NCBI GenBank assembly: GCA_003531665.1
Contig: DQFC01000029.1
Coordinates: 1 to 35,323, forward strand
Length of the DNA stretch: 35,323 nt
Origin: Candidatus Collierbacteria bacterium
Lineage (GTDB): Bacteria > Patescibacteriota > Microgenomatia > UBA1400 > MFAQ01
Direction of reading: 5' to 3'
This document shows, in pieces, positions 1 through 6,735 of this stretch. The translations under genes were made by a program, and so were the position numbers. Each line of letters opens with the position of its first letter. The first letter of the stretch is position 1. The notes below the pieces were generated by a model, which searched no databases, was not told the origin of the DNA, and was given only the letters and a program-made list of their open reading frames with translations.

Positions 1-455
1 CCGATTTTGCCGTTTTGGCCGGCGGCGTTTTCCAGAATTAGATCACAATCTTGAGTTTCTCCCAGTATCCTTTGAATGACGGCTACCAGCTGATCTTTGA
101 CCGAGGCAAAGCCCGCTCCCATATGAGAGCCAATGTGGACGATGACCCCAGCCGAAGAAATACGGGCGCCATTTTGGATATCGATTACTAGGGAGGCAAT
201 TGATTTTTCAAGCAACTCGATATTTTGGGAGGCAAGATTCACCAGATATAAAGCATGAATAAAGACCGGTCCGAAATTATTTTGCTTCATTCCCGATAAA
301 AATGTTTTTACTTCCGCGTCCGGAAAGGGCTTACGAAACCAAAGTCGAGGAGAGCCGGCAAAAATCTGTAAACAGTTGCCTCCTATCTTAACGGTATTTT
401 CGATGGCATGAGGCAGGCCTCCGGAAATAGAAACATGGCCGCCAATGTAACGCAT
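1..455 (-). CDS. nfo: Endonuclease IV (AP endonuclease), truncated by window edge
   Basis: This is the N-terminal 151 residues of a class II apurinic/apyrimidinic endonuclease of base excision repair; the rest lies beyond the window. The protein opens MRYIGGHVSISGG, typical of the TIM-barrel family. The expected zinc ligands are visible: His67 in FIHALYLVNLAS, His107 in VIVHIGSH, and Glu142 in LILENAAGQ, matching His69, His109 and Glu145 of the E. coli enzyme. The ATG at 455 follows the TAG stop of the cyclophilin gene with no gap, and GAGGAG at the end of that gene serves as ribosome binding site. The two genes therefore form an operon with translational coupling likely. The assignment is confident. 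Confidence 0.93.
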   Translation of the reverse strand, partial: MRYIGGHVSISGGLPHAIENTVKIGGNCLQIFAGSPRLWFRKPFPDAEVKTFLSGMKQNNFGPVFIHALYLVNLASQNIELLEKSIASLVIDIQNGARISSAGVIVHIGSHMGAGFASVKDQLVAVIQRILGETQDCDLILENAAGQNGKI

Positions 456-1172
456 CTACTCCTCAATAATATTTATTGCCGAAATGACAACGTCCTTAAG
501 CGGACGGTCATCCGAATTAACGGGGGTAGTTGCGATTTTGTCAAGGACAGCCAGACTCGCGGTGTCGGAGGCATCTATTCGTCCAAAAATTGTGTACAAC
601 TTGGGTAATGGGTAATCTTTGTGAACAATAAAGAATTGGCTGCCGTTTGTATTGGGACCGGCATTGGCCATGGCTAGTGTCCCTCTCAAATATTCATCGG
701 TCACAGGTTCGTCGGCAAAACGGTAACCAGGATCACCTCTGCCGGTGCCGAGAGGATCTCCACCCTGGATCATAAAGTCCTTAATGACCCGGTGAAAAAT
801 TACATTTTGGTAAAGAGGTCTGGTGACTTTCTGTCCGGTTTTGGGGTCGGTCCATTCTTTGGTACCCTTTGCCAGACCGACGAAATTTTCGACGGTTTTA
901 GGTGCTTTGTCCGGAAAAAGAATTACTTTTATATTTCCTTCGGAGGTTTTGATAACGGCGGTCGCTTTGGAAACTTTGGCTGAAGGTGTAGACATGGTTG
1001 TAGGTGTTAATTCGGGAGTATTAATAATGGTCGGTGACGGGGTGATGATAGAAATTTTTGGATCCGTTAACTGAATTGACGTCGGTGACGGCTTTGTCCA
1101 AGGGATTAGCTGACAACCAGAAAGAAAAATTGCGAATAATAAAAGCGTAAGTTTCTTCGTGGTGGTCATCAT
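456..1172 (-). CDS. Cyclophilin-type peptidyl-prolyl isomerase, lipoprotein
   Basis: A 238-aa exported prolyl isomerase. The chosen ATG (1172) gives a short basic N-terminus, a hydrophobic segment and a lipobox LSGC with Cys20, so the protein is probably lipid-anchored outside the membrane. A Thr/Pro-rich linker (about residues 25-70) leads to the cyclophilin domain, beginning AVIKTSEGNIKV. Core signatures are present: FHRVIKDFMIQGGDP with the catalytic Arg, GSQFFIV, and LYTIFGRI. A longer frame reaches 1235, but it would delay the signal peptide and run through the promoter. A TATCAT -10 box (1184-1179) lies 6 nt before the ATG, so the mRNA is probably leaderless. It is the first gene of an operon with nfo. 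Confidence 0.9.
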   Translation of the reverse strand: MMTTTKKLTLLLFAIFLSGCQLIPWTKPSPTSIQLTDPKISIITPSPTIINTPELTPTTMSTPSAKVSKATAVIKTSEGNIKVILFPDKAPKTVENFVGLAKGTKEWTDPKTGQKVTRPLYQNVIFHRVIKDFMIQGGDPLGTGRGDPGYRFADEPVTDEYLRGTLAMANAGPNTNGSQFFIVHKDYPLPKLYTIFGRIDASDTASLAVLDKIATTPVNSDDRPLKDVVISAINIIEE

Positions 1173-1177
1173 CTGTC

Positions 1178-1184
1178 TATGATA
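1178..1184. promoter_or_regulatory. Overlapping divergent -10 boxes
   Basis: TATGAT reads on the plus strand (1178-1183) toward the gene at 1198, and TATCAT reads on the minus strand (1184-1179) toward the gene at 1172. The two hexamers occupy almost the same bases, so RNA polymerase can serve only one direction at a time. No good -35 is seen for either. Confidence 0.5.
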
Positions 1185-1197
1185 ACATGAGATTAGT

Positions 1198-1524
1198 ATG
1201 CAGATGCCTATCGTGGTCGGTGTGATATTAGCCATAATATTTTTGGTCGCTTTTTCGGAGTGGTTCTACCACATGGTGGCGGGCTGGGGAGAGATAGTGA
1301 TCGACGACGTCTATTTCAAATATAGAATTGCCGGAGTGACTCTTTTTTCGTTCGTAATAATCAGCATGACTTTCTTTGGAATGGCAATAGTAACGGAGTG
1401 TCCAAACGAACAAAGAGAAGGCCCGTTTGCCGGGCTGAGGTGTGAGGAATACCTGAAGATAAAAGCAGGAACCGAAAAGTTATTTCCTCAGAAGCCTGAA
1501 GAGGCGGAAACCGTACCATATTAG
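1198..1524 (+). CDS. Small two-pass membrane protein, unknown function
   Basis: A 108-aa protein I do not recognise. Two hydrophobic segments are clear, at about residues 4-24 and 47-69, separated by a short polar stretch (GEIVIDDVYFKYR). The C-terminal 40 residues are polar, with two cysteines (TECPNEQ and LRCEEY). No enzymatic motif is visible. It starts about 25 bp from the divergent cyclophilin gene and its stop overlaps the convergent DUF4258-like gene by 4 bp. There is no Shine-Dalgarno sequence, and the second Met codon at 1204 is an alternative start. I think it is real because the frame stays open across a region where the opposite strand carries no gene and the hydrophobic pattern is coherent. 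Confidence 0.7.
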   Translation: MQMPIVVGVILAIIFLVAFSEWFYHMVAGWGEIVIDDVYFKYRIAGVTLFSFVIISMTFFGMAIVTECPNEQREGPFAGLRCEEYLKIKAGTEKLFPQKPEEAETVPY

Positions 1525-1871
1525 TTCTGCCTTCTGACTAGAAGTTTTTCGAGTCCCCTGAGAGCCCGGTCTACCCACTTCTCCAGAAAAAAACGATTAT
1601 CTTTTTTATGGGCCGGATGACCGTATACCTGCCTGCCGGCAGGCATGGCAGGATTCCACCATGCTGAAGTAATGATCCAATCACTTCCCTGACGTTTGAC
1701 TGCGGCCACAATTTTGTAACCCTGAATAACTTTAATGTGTTTGTTGGAATTTGTGGTCGAGCTGCCTTGAACTTCGTCCGGGAAGCGGACGGCTTTATCT
1801 ACCCAGTCCGGATTTAAACCACGCTGCCTGATCCTCTCTCGTAGATGCGTAGTCCAGATGACTTTTGCCAT
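1521..1871 (-). CDS. DUF4258-like protein with palindromic repeat insertion
   Basis: A 116-aa basic protein resembling the DUF4258 fold: an N-terminal THLRERIRQRGL helix, then DWVDKAVRFPDEV, a strand VIQGYKIVAAVKR and the strand DWIITSAWWNP. Members of this fold are often in toxin-like or RNA-interacting contexts, but no antitoxin gene is adjacent, so I assign no role. After WWNP the sequence PAMPAGRQV is encoded by a 16-bp perfect palindrome and its flanks (see repeat entry), which looks like an insertion that kept the frame. The start ATG is 3 nt after the stop of the dehydrogenase gene, so the gene is the last of that operon. Its end overlaps the convergent membrane-protein gene by 4 bp. 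Confidence 0.7.
   Translation of the reverse strand: MAKVIWTTHLRERIRQRGLNPDWVDKAVRFPDEVQGSSTTNSNKHIKVIQGYKIVAAVKRQGSDWIITSAWWNPAMPAGRQVYGHPAHKKDNRFFLEKWVDRALRGLEKLLVRRQN
1627..1652. repeat. Palindromic repeat inserted in frame in a coding region
   Basis: TGCCTGCCGGCAGGCA (1630-1645) is a perfect 16-bp palindrome. It is followed by TGGCAGG, which repeats the outer CCTGCC arm, giving a larger imperfect inverted repeat. Read in the minus-strand gene it encodes PAMPAGRQ without a stop. I recall similar CCTGCC-rich palindromes as dispersed elements in candidate-phyla genomes, but cannot verify that here. Only one copy is present in this window. Confidence 0.65.
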
Positions 1872-1874
1872 TCT

Positions 1875-3011
1875 CTATTTTACTAGCTTAACCAAATCAG
1901 GATCTTCCGACAGAGGATTGACCGGAGTCGCCGGAGGCAACTCTACCTGAACTGAAGGAGCTTCTGATGGGACGGAAGGAGCGGGTGTTGAAAGATCCGG
2001 AAGTGAAGGTAGTGCCTGCGGGATTACGTCGACAAGATGAGTGACTGCCGGTGTGACAGAGAGGGTGGGTGTGTCACTTATTGGTTTTAAAACTTGAGGA
2101 GGAGAATCAGCAAAAGAAGTACCTGTGGTAGCAACGGGGGTAATATCTTCGATCTTTGGTGGATGAACATCCGCAGAAGGAGAAGCGCCAGGAGTTATAT
2201 CAATGACACCGGGAGGGATGGGAGGTCCAGAAAGTGGAGTGGCTTGTGGAGTTCCTGTCTGAGGAGTAATCATGTCCGGATTAATATCCAGAGTTATTTG
2301 AGACGAGTTTGTGTCATCCATATTTGTTGAGTTATTGATATTTTTAATTCCAATATCCGGTAGGAGTGTTCCAGGAGTTAAGTTTATAACATATTCTATG
2401 ACAGATGCGACTTCACTCGGGTCCAGAGCCTGACTCAAATTTCTTTTTGCTCCTTGTTTTTCAAAAAGACCTGTTTTTAGTAACCCAGGATAAATACCCG
2501 TAACACCGATATTGTCTTCCGATAAGTCTACTTGCAGACATTTGGTAAAACCGGTAATGGCCCATTTGGAGGCGGTATAGATACTCCGGTTACTTTTTGC
2601 ATTAAGTCCATCTTGAGATATGATGTTGATGATCCTACCACTGCCGAGAGATTTCATTGAAGGCAAAACTGCTTTGGTTAAAAAGATGGTTCCAAGTGTA
2701 TTCACATTTAGTACCTCTTGGATTTTTTTCGGGTCATTTTCCTCCAATTTTCCCTCGACCCAAATTCCGGCATTGTTTATCAAAACATCGATTTTTTTGT
2801 ATTTTCCCAGGACTATTTCAACGGCTGCTCTTAACGAAGAATAGTCGGATACATCCGCAACGACAAAATCACAATTGATTTCTTTTGACACGGCCTCTAA
2901 CTTTTCCTGATTGCGAGAAAGAATTATTACTTGGTGGTTTGGAGAGAGTTTGGCGGCAATTGACTTCCCCAATCCGTCACTTCCACCTGAGATGAGAACA
3001 ACTTTTGACAT
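1875..3011 (-). CDS. Short-chain dehydrogenase/reductase with long Pro/Thr-rich tail
   Basis: A 378-aa protein with a classical SDR domain in residues 1 to about 225. Visible motifs are the nucleotide-binding GGSDGLGKS, VADVSD, the structural LINNAG, and the active-site YTASK with an upstream Ser in NIISQDG. It is thus probably an NAD(P)(H)-dependent oxidoreductase of unknown substrate. The remaining roughly 150 residues are low complexity, rich in Pro, Thr, Ser and Val, and predicted disordered. Such tails are common in exported proteins, yet the SDR domain has no signal peptide, so the tail is unusual here. The start lies 2 nt after the protease gene stop, and the DUF4258-like gene follows at 3 nt: one operon. 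Confidence 0.88.
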   Translation of the reverse strand: MSKVVLISGGSDGLGKSIAAKLSPNHQVIILSRNQEKLEAVSKEINCDFVVADVSDYSSLRAAVEIVLGKYKKIDVLINNAGIWVEGKLEENDPKKIQEVLNVNTLGTIFLTKAVLPSMKSLGSGRIINIISQDGLNAKSNRSIYTASKWAITGFTKCLQVDLSEDNIGVTGIYPGLLKTGLFEKQGAKRNLSQALDPSEVASVIEYVINLTPGTLLPDIGIKNINNSTNMDDTNSSQITLDINPDMITPQTGTPQATPLSGPPIPPGVIDITPGASPSADVHPPKIEDITPVATTGTSFADSPPQVLKPISDTPTLSVTPAVTHLVDVIPQALPSLPDLSTPAPSVPSEAPSVQVELPPATPVNPLSEDPDLVKLVK

Positions 3012-3013
3012 AA

Positions 3014-4912
3014 TTAAAATGTTTGAATTGGTTGAGGAGGTAAGGGCTGTCGCGGAGGTAGAATCACCGGTGCCCGCCTTCTCTTGGTATCTATAAAGCT
3101 AGAAATTCCCAGAACAATTATCATCATAATCGAAAAGGTCATCAGACCACCGGATACATTGATATACAATCTTCTTTGAGCTCTGGTTAGCTTTGGTGTT
3201 TTATCTTCGACAGTACCAATCTTTGACGAAACCTCTTTGATATATTGCTGTACCGTAGGATGTTCCGGGTAAGCTGAAGATACCTTCTCAAAATCTGTTT
3301 TTGCATACCTGAAGTAAGAAATCCCGTAGTTGTTTAAACCACTTTTCCAGGTGTCGTAAGTGCTTCCAATCTCTTCCGTGACATTGTTTTTTGCCATAAG
3401 ATCCTTGAGATCGGCTATGTCCCTGAGAAAGTTATAATTTCCTCCGCCCTCTTCCGGAGTAAGACCATAAGTGGCTAGCCCCACAACCTTCCCTTCCGAT
3501 GATACAGCCGGACCGCCACTGTTACCGTGATTAATTGAAGCATCGGTTTGGATTAAGTTTTTCTTATTTCCCTTAGACTGTTTGAAAGCACTAACAACCC
3601 CTTTGGTGAAAGTCGGCTCCGCATTGGCCGAAGTATCCAGTAGCATACTATTGCTTCCCATGGCAACTCCGGGGAAGCCAACAAGTAATATATTTGAACC
3701 AACGCTAATATCATCTATTTTACCTAGTGGGAGAGCCGGGTAGTCTGTCCCGTTTATCTTGAGCAGGGCAACATCCGAACTGGTAAAACCAAGCACCGGG
3801 TCCGGATCGGCATAATCTGCGGCAACGAAAGTTGCGGTTACAATATCGGTTCCTGTACTGACTCCGGTTTTGGAAATCTGGATTGGAGTATTTCCCAACT
3901 GAACAAAATATTTATTTACCGAATTGTCTAATTTTATGAAATTTTTCTTATACATATCCCCCACCAAGGCGGCCATTTGGTATATGGTCTCCTTGCTCGA
4001 ATGAGCCTCTTTTATTTTTGCTTCCAGAAGGGATCGCTCAACGGGTGCGCCGGTAGTAACGGTAAAATAAGCCTGAAGAGAGTCTATCAGCAAATTATCT
4101 AGCCCCCCGGTAATGACACCGTAAAAAAGCGATGTCTCCGGAAGATTGCTGACTACGTGACCATTCGTGGCAATATAGCCATCCTTATTGACAAAGAAAC
4201 CGCTGCCTGATTGAGCCAAACAAAAAGGGTAAACAACATTGTCTAATTTTGCCTGTGTACAATAATTATTTAATATCATTACCACCGAAGGTCTAACTGA
4301 CGCGGCCAGCCTGGCTGAATCATCCGGGGTAGAAGATCCTCTCACTTCACCCACACTTACTCCGAAGACAACTTCCGAGACGAGATCTGATACGTCACTT
4401 CGTGATGAAATCTCAGGCATCACAGCAAGAAGATTAATCCCCTCAGTACTGGTCCAAACGTCAATAATTTTTTCGTCCCCAAAAAATTTGTATGAATAAC
4501 TTTTTATAGCCCAGCCTTCTACCATCGACTTTGGGCTAATAAGAGGCTTTGGATTGGTAAAATCGGGACCAAGGATTTGTTGGAGCTTGGTGGAATTAAT
4601 ACTATCAGGGACTATCCTGACGGTCACCGGTTGATATTGGTGATAAAAAACAGGGGCATCTTTTTGCGGCGGGAGCCAAAGAGAAGAGTCGTATTTGATT
4701 TTTGCGGGTATGTTCTGGGACTGTCCGTCCCAAACGGAGTCATTTGGCAAAAAAGACCCCTCCGGTAAAGTGGGAAGAAGACTACTTACCAAACCGAGGT
4801 CTGCTCGACTGGACAGATCTTTCTGATCATCCAATACCAACAGAGCCAAGCCAATGGTCGAGAGAAAAAATGTCAAAATGAATAAACCGATGAACCCCCT
4901 TTTTTGAATCAT
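3014..4912 (-). CDS. Membrane-anchored trypsin-like (HtrA-type) serine protease
   Basis: A 632-aa protein with an N-terminal membrane segment (about residues 7-27), an extracytoplasmic region, a chymotrypsin-fold protease domain and a second membrane segment near residues 588-606 before a basic, Pro-rich tail. The catalytic triad is visible: His252 in GYIATNGHVV, Asp380 in SSDVALLKI, and Ser465 in NHGNSGGPAV. Between His and Asp there is a long insertion (about residues 262-345) not found in standard HtrA proteins. No PDZ domain is evident; instead residues 520-565 look TPR-like. It probably degrades or processes envelope proteins. A TATACT box lies 6 nt before the ATG, indicating a leaderless mRNA, and the dehydrogenase and DUF4258-like genes follow in the same operon. 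Confidence 0.88.
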   Translation of the reverse strand: MIQKRGFIGLFILTFFLSTIGLALLVLDDQKDLSSRADLGLVSSLLPTLPEGSFLPNDSVWDGQSQNIPAKIKYDSSLWLPPQKDAPVFYHQYQPVTVRIVPDSINSTKLQQILGPDFTNPKPLISPKSMVEGWAIKSYSYKFFGDEKIIDVWTSTEGINLLAVMPEISSRSDVSDLVSEVVFGVSVGEVRGSSTPDDSARLAASVRPSVVMILNNYCTQAKLDNVVYPFCLAQSGSGFFVNKDGYIATNGHVVSNLPETSLFYGVITGGLDNLLIDSLQAYFTVTTGAPVERSLLEAKIKEAHSSKETIYQMAALVGDMYKKNFIKLDNSVNKYFVQLGNTPIQISKTGVSTGTDIVTATFVAADYADPDPVLGFTSSDVALLKINGTDYPALPLGKIDDISVGSNILLVGFPGVAMGSNSMLLDTSANAEPTFTKGVVSAFKQSKGNKKNLIQTDASINHGNSGGPAVSSEGKVVGLATYGLTPEEGGGNYNFLRDIADLKDLMAKNNVTEEIGSTYDTWKSGLNNYGISYFRYAKTDFEKVSSAYPEHPTVQQYIKEVSSKIGTVEDKTPKLTRAQRRLYINVSGGLMTFSIMMIIVLGISSFIDTKRRRAPVILPPRQPLPPQPIQTF

Positions 4913-4957
4913 ACTTTCAGTATACTTGGTATCCCTATTCTTGGGAAAGATGGCTTA

Positions 4958-5203
4958 TTAAAAATTGAGAGTAGATGTTACGGTGGGAGAAACAACCTTG
5001 ATTGAGGAAGTTGAGGAGGCTTCAGGAGAGGAAGTGGCCGACGGCGGGGTCGAAAAAATATCAGGTGGTGAAACAGTCGGGGTAAGCAAAAGCTCCGGAA
5101 AATCATAAACCTTTTCTGCTTTTTCCGGACCGGTCCAATAAGTGGCGATAGCGATCCAGAGGAGGGCAATAAGTAATAAAACAAGCCAAATTATTTTTCT
5201 CAT
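4958..5203 (-). CDS. Small single-pass membrane protein with Ser/Thr/Pro tail
   Basis: An 81-aa protein. Residues 4-23 form one strongly hydrophobic segment preceded by MRK, giving an N-in, C-out anchor. The remainder is rich in Ser, Thr and Pro and likely lies outside the cell. No domain is recognised. A TATACT -10 box (5215-5210) is exactly 6 nt before the ATG, so the gene probably has its own leaderless transcript. Its placement between the protease and other envelope-style genes suggests a surface role, but this is inference. Confidence 0.65.
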   Translation of the reverse strand: MRKIIWLVLLLIALLWIAIATYWTGPEKAEKVYDFPELLLTPTVSPPDIFSTPPSATSSPEASSTSSIKVVSPTVTSTLNF

Positions 5204-5209
5204 AATAAA

Positions 5210-5215
5210 AGTATA
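5210..5215 (-). promoter_or_regulatory. -10 box of leaderless gene
   Basis: TATACT ends 6 nt before the ATG at 5203. Transcription would begin at or next to the start codon. Confidence 0.5.
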
Positions 5216-5236
5216 CTGTGAGTAGGTCTAATCAGA

Positions 5237-5641
5237 TTATTCGAAATCCGATTCTTTGGAGCTCACACTAACCCCACCGGTTAAGGATATTAGTTCGTCA
5301 ACCTGAACTTCGCTCAATAACACCTGCTCCGCTTTGGATAACTCCATATCAAAAAGAGAAAAGCCTCCATTTATTCCCCGTCTGGACATTTCACTTCTGA
5401 TATCATCCTCCAACTTTTCAGTGTCCCAGTCAGATTCCCGATCGTTAAGAAGATAACCAGCCGGATACCAAGCTAGAACGCCTTTTTGGGAATTCATGAT
5501 GACATATGATCGTGCATGGTCTAGAGTCAAAACCATACGATCCGGCCTAGCAGGTAACTTCGGTAATTCTTTGCCCGAGTTCAACAGCTCTTGACCAGGC
5601 CAGGATTCGTGGTACGGATTGTATTCTAATTCAGAGCTCAT
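5237..5641 (-). CDS. Hypothetical acidic protein, 134 aa
   Basis: I do not recognise this protein. I start it at the ATG at 5641 (MSSELEYNPYH) although the frame stays open to 5755, because a terminator hairpin lies at 5669-5684 and a perfect TATAAT box (5653-5648) lies 6 nt before this ATG; the longer version would also overlap the upstream gene. The protein is soluble, acidic in its second half, with a basic/hydrophobic patch (MVLTLDHARSYVIMN) and a C-terminal helical stretch MELSKAEQVLLSEVQVDELI. No catalytic motif is visible. Confidence 0.7.
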   Translation of the reverse strand: MSSELEYNPYHESWPGQELLNSGKELPKLPARPDRMVLTLDHARSYVIMNSQKGVLAWYPAGYLLNDRESDWDTEKLEDDIRSEMSRRGINGGFSLFDMELSKAEQVLLSEVQVDELISLTGGVSVSSKESDFE

Positions 5642-5647
5642 AAATTT

Positions 5648-5653
5648 ATTATA
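5648..5653 (-). promoter_or_regulatory. -10 box deciding the start of the 134-aa protein
   Basis: TATAAT is 6 nt before the ATG at 5641 and just downstream of a terminator, marking an independent leaderless transcript. Confidence 0.6.
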
Positions 5654-5659
5654 ATCCCA

Positions 5660-5686
5660 ATAAAAAGACCAAGATTGCTCTTGGCC
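5660..5686 (-). terminator. Rho-independent terminator after zinc-ribbon gene
   Basis: CCAAGA-GCAA-TCTTGG (5684-5669) is a perfect 6-bp stem with a tetraloop, followed on the minus strand by TCTTTTT. It lies 9 nt past the stop of the 324-aa gene. Confidence 0.7.
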
Positions 5687-5694
5687 TAAACATT

Positions 5695-6669
5695 CTAGAC
5701 ACTGACTCCGCCAAAAGTGGCGTAAAGACCAACGACGCGGACTTTTAGCTGACAAACAAATTGTGGAGAAACGCCAAAGCCATTACCGAAATCGACCCCG
5801 TTGATCTCGCATCTAACCTCTCCGTTTTTGTAGATTATTTTCACTCGGTTCCAACCATCAGGATGAAAAATAAGTGGTTCCGGACTTTGATCGGGTAAAT
5901 ACTCACCGTTTAATTTCACGGATTTGCTAATTAGGCGTTTATCTTTGTTGAAAGACAACACCCAACTGTTACGATCATCAACACAGATCTCTAAGACGTT
6001 GGCAAACTGTCCCGGAAGCGGATTTTTAGGAAGATAAAAATGGAAGAGGTAAAACTGACCCGCCAAGAGAGCGGCGAGGATCTGACTATAATGAAAGTGA
6101 TCCGGGGGTGATTGAAGTGCAAACAAAATACCCTTACCATTCTCCACTCCGTAGGCCCAATCCAGGTTATGAACCGGACTTTGGTTGTTTTGACCATAAG
6201 CAGAGGCAGAGGTGGTGGTTGATGGTTGAGATGGCGGTGTTCCGGTAGCTTTGGAGGCACCGGGGGAAGGAACGACCGGACGTTTCGGCAAAGTGGTGGG
6301 CTGACCGGCGAGGGACGGCTTGGTTTCAAGTGGACGACCATCACCGGAGACAATAGTCAAAGTCGTCTCTTTTGGGTGATTAAATTCGACTAAAGTGCGG
6401 CCTTTGGCTAGACAAGAACTACAGATATAGGGCGATCCTTGGTCGGGAATGTTGTATTTCCAAATGAAATCAGCCAGAACCACACCTAGACTGTCAACAA
6501 AACCGGAAAAAACATCCAAAGCCATCCAGTTCTCACAGCGGTCACACTTGTAGGTACAATCCATGATGCTATCCCGATCGAGGGACATACAAGTTGGACA
6601 GTAAATTCCCTGATAAGGATTGGGGACTTCCTTGCGACACCGAACGCAGTAGAGCGGCTTCTGACTCAT
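5695..6669 (-). CDS. Zinc-ribbon protein with C-terminal lectin-like domain
   Basis: A 324-aa protein. The N-terminus holds two Cys4 zinc sites, Cys8/Cys11/Cys24/Cys27 and Cys42/Cys45/Cys83/Cys86. A Pro/Ser/Thr-rich linker follows (about residues 110-165). The C-terminal 155 residues resemble a concanavalin/LamG-type beta sandwich as in DUF1080 proteins, ending with GWNRVKIIYKNGEVRCEING. I have not seen this pairing described: zinc ribbons are usually cytoplasmic, lectin sandwiches usually outside. There is no signal peptide, so I infer a cytoplasmic location. A strong Shine-Dalgarno AAAGGAGAG sits 6 nt before the ATG, and a TAAAAT -10 box lies farther upstream, so unlike its neighbours it has a leadered mRNA. 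Confidence 0.75.
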   Translation of the reverse strand: MSQKPLYCVRCRKEVPNPYQGIYCPTCMSLDRDSIMDCTYKCDRCENWMALDVFSGFVDSLGVVLADFIWKYNIPDQGSPYICSSCLAKGRTLVEFNHPKETTLTIVSGDGRPLETKPSLAGQPTTLPKRPVVPSPGASKATGTPPSQPSTTTSASAYGQNNQSPVHNLDWAYGVENGKGILFALQSPPDHFHYSQILAALLAGQFYLFHFYLPKNPLPGQFANVLEICVDDRNSWVLSFNKDKRLISKSVKLNGEYLPDQSPEPLIFHPDGWNRVKIIYKNGEVRCEINGVDFGNGFGVSPQFVCQLKVRVVGLYATFGGVSV

Positions 6670-6735
6670 ACAACTCTCCTTTTAAAAGAACAGAATAAGT
6701 ACCCGATTATTTTATCACCTCGAAAAAAGTGGGTC

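Noticed and set aside
823..1074. Plus-strand open frame opposite the cyclophilin gene.
   Set aside because: It is a shadow of the confident cyclophilin frame and has no promoter or RBS.
5642..5755. N-terminal extension of the 134-aa protein to 172 residues.
   Set aside because: It would run through a terminator and a -10 box and overlap the upstream gene; composition (rich in Arg, Trp, Ser) is unlike the rest.
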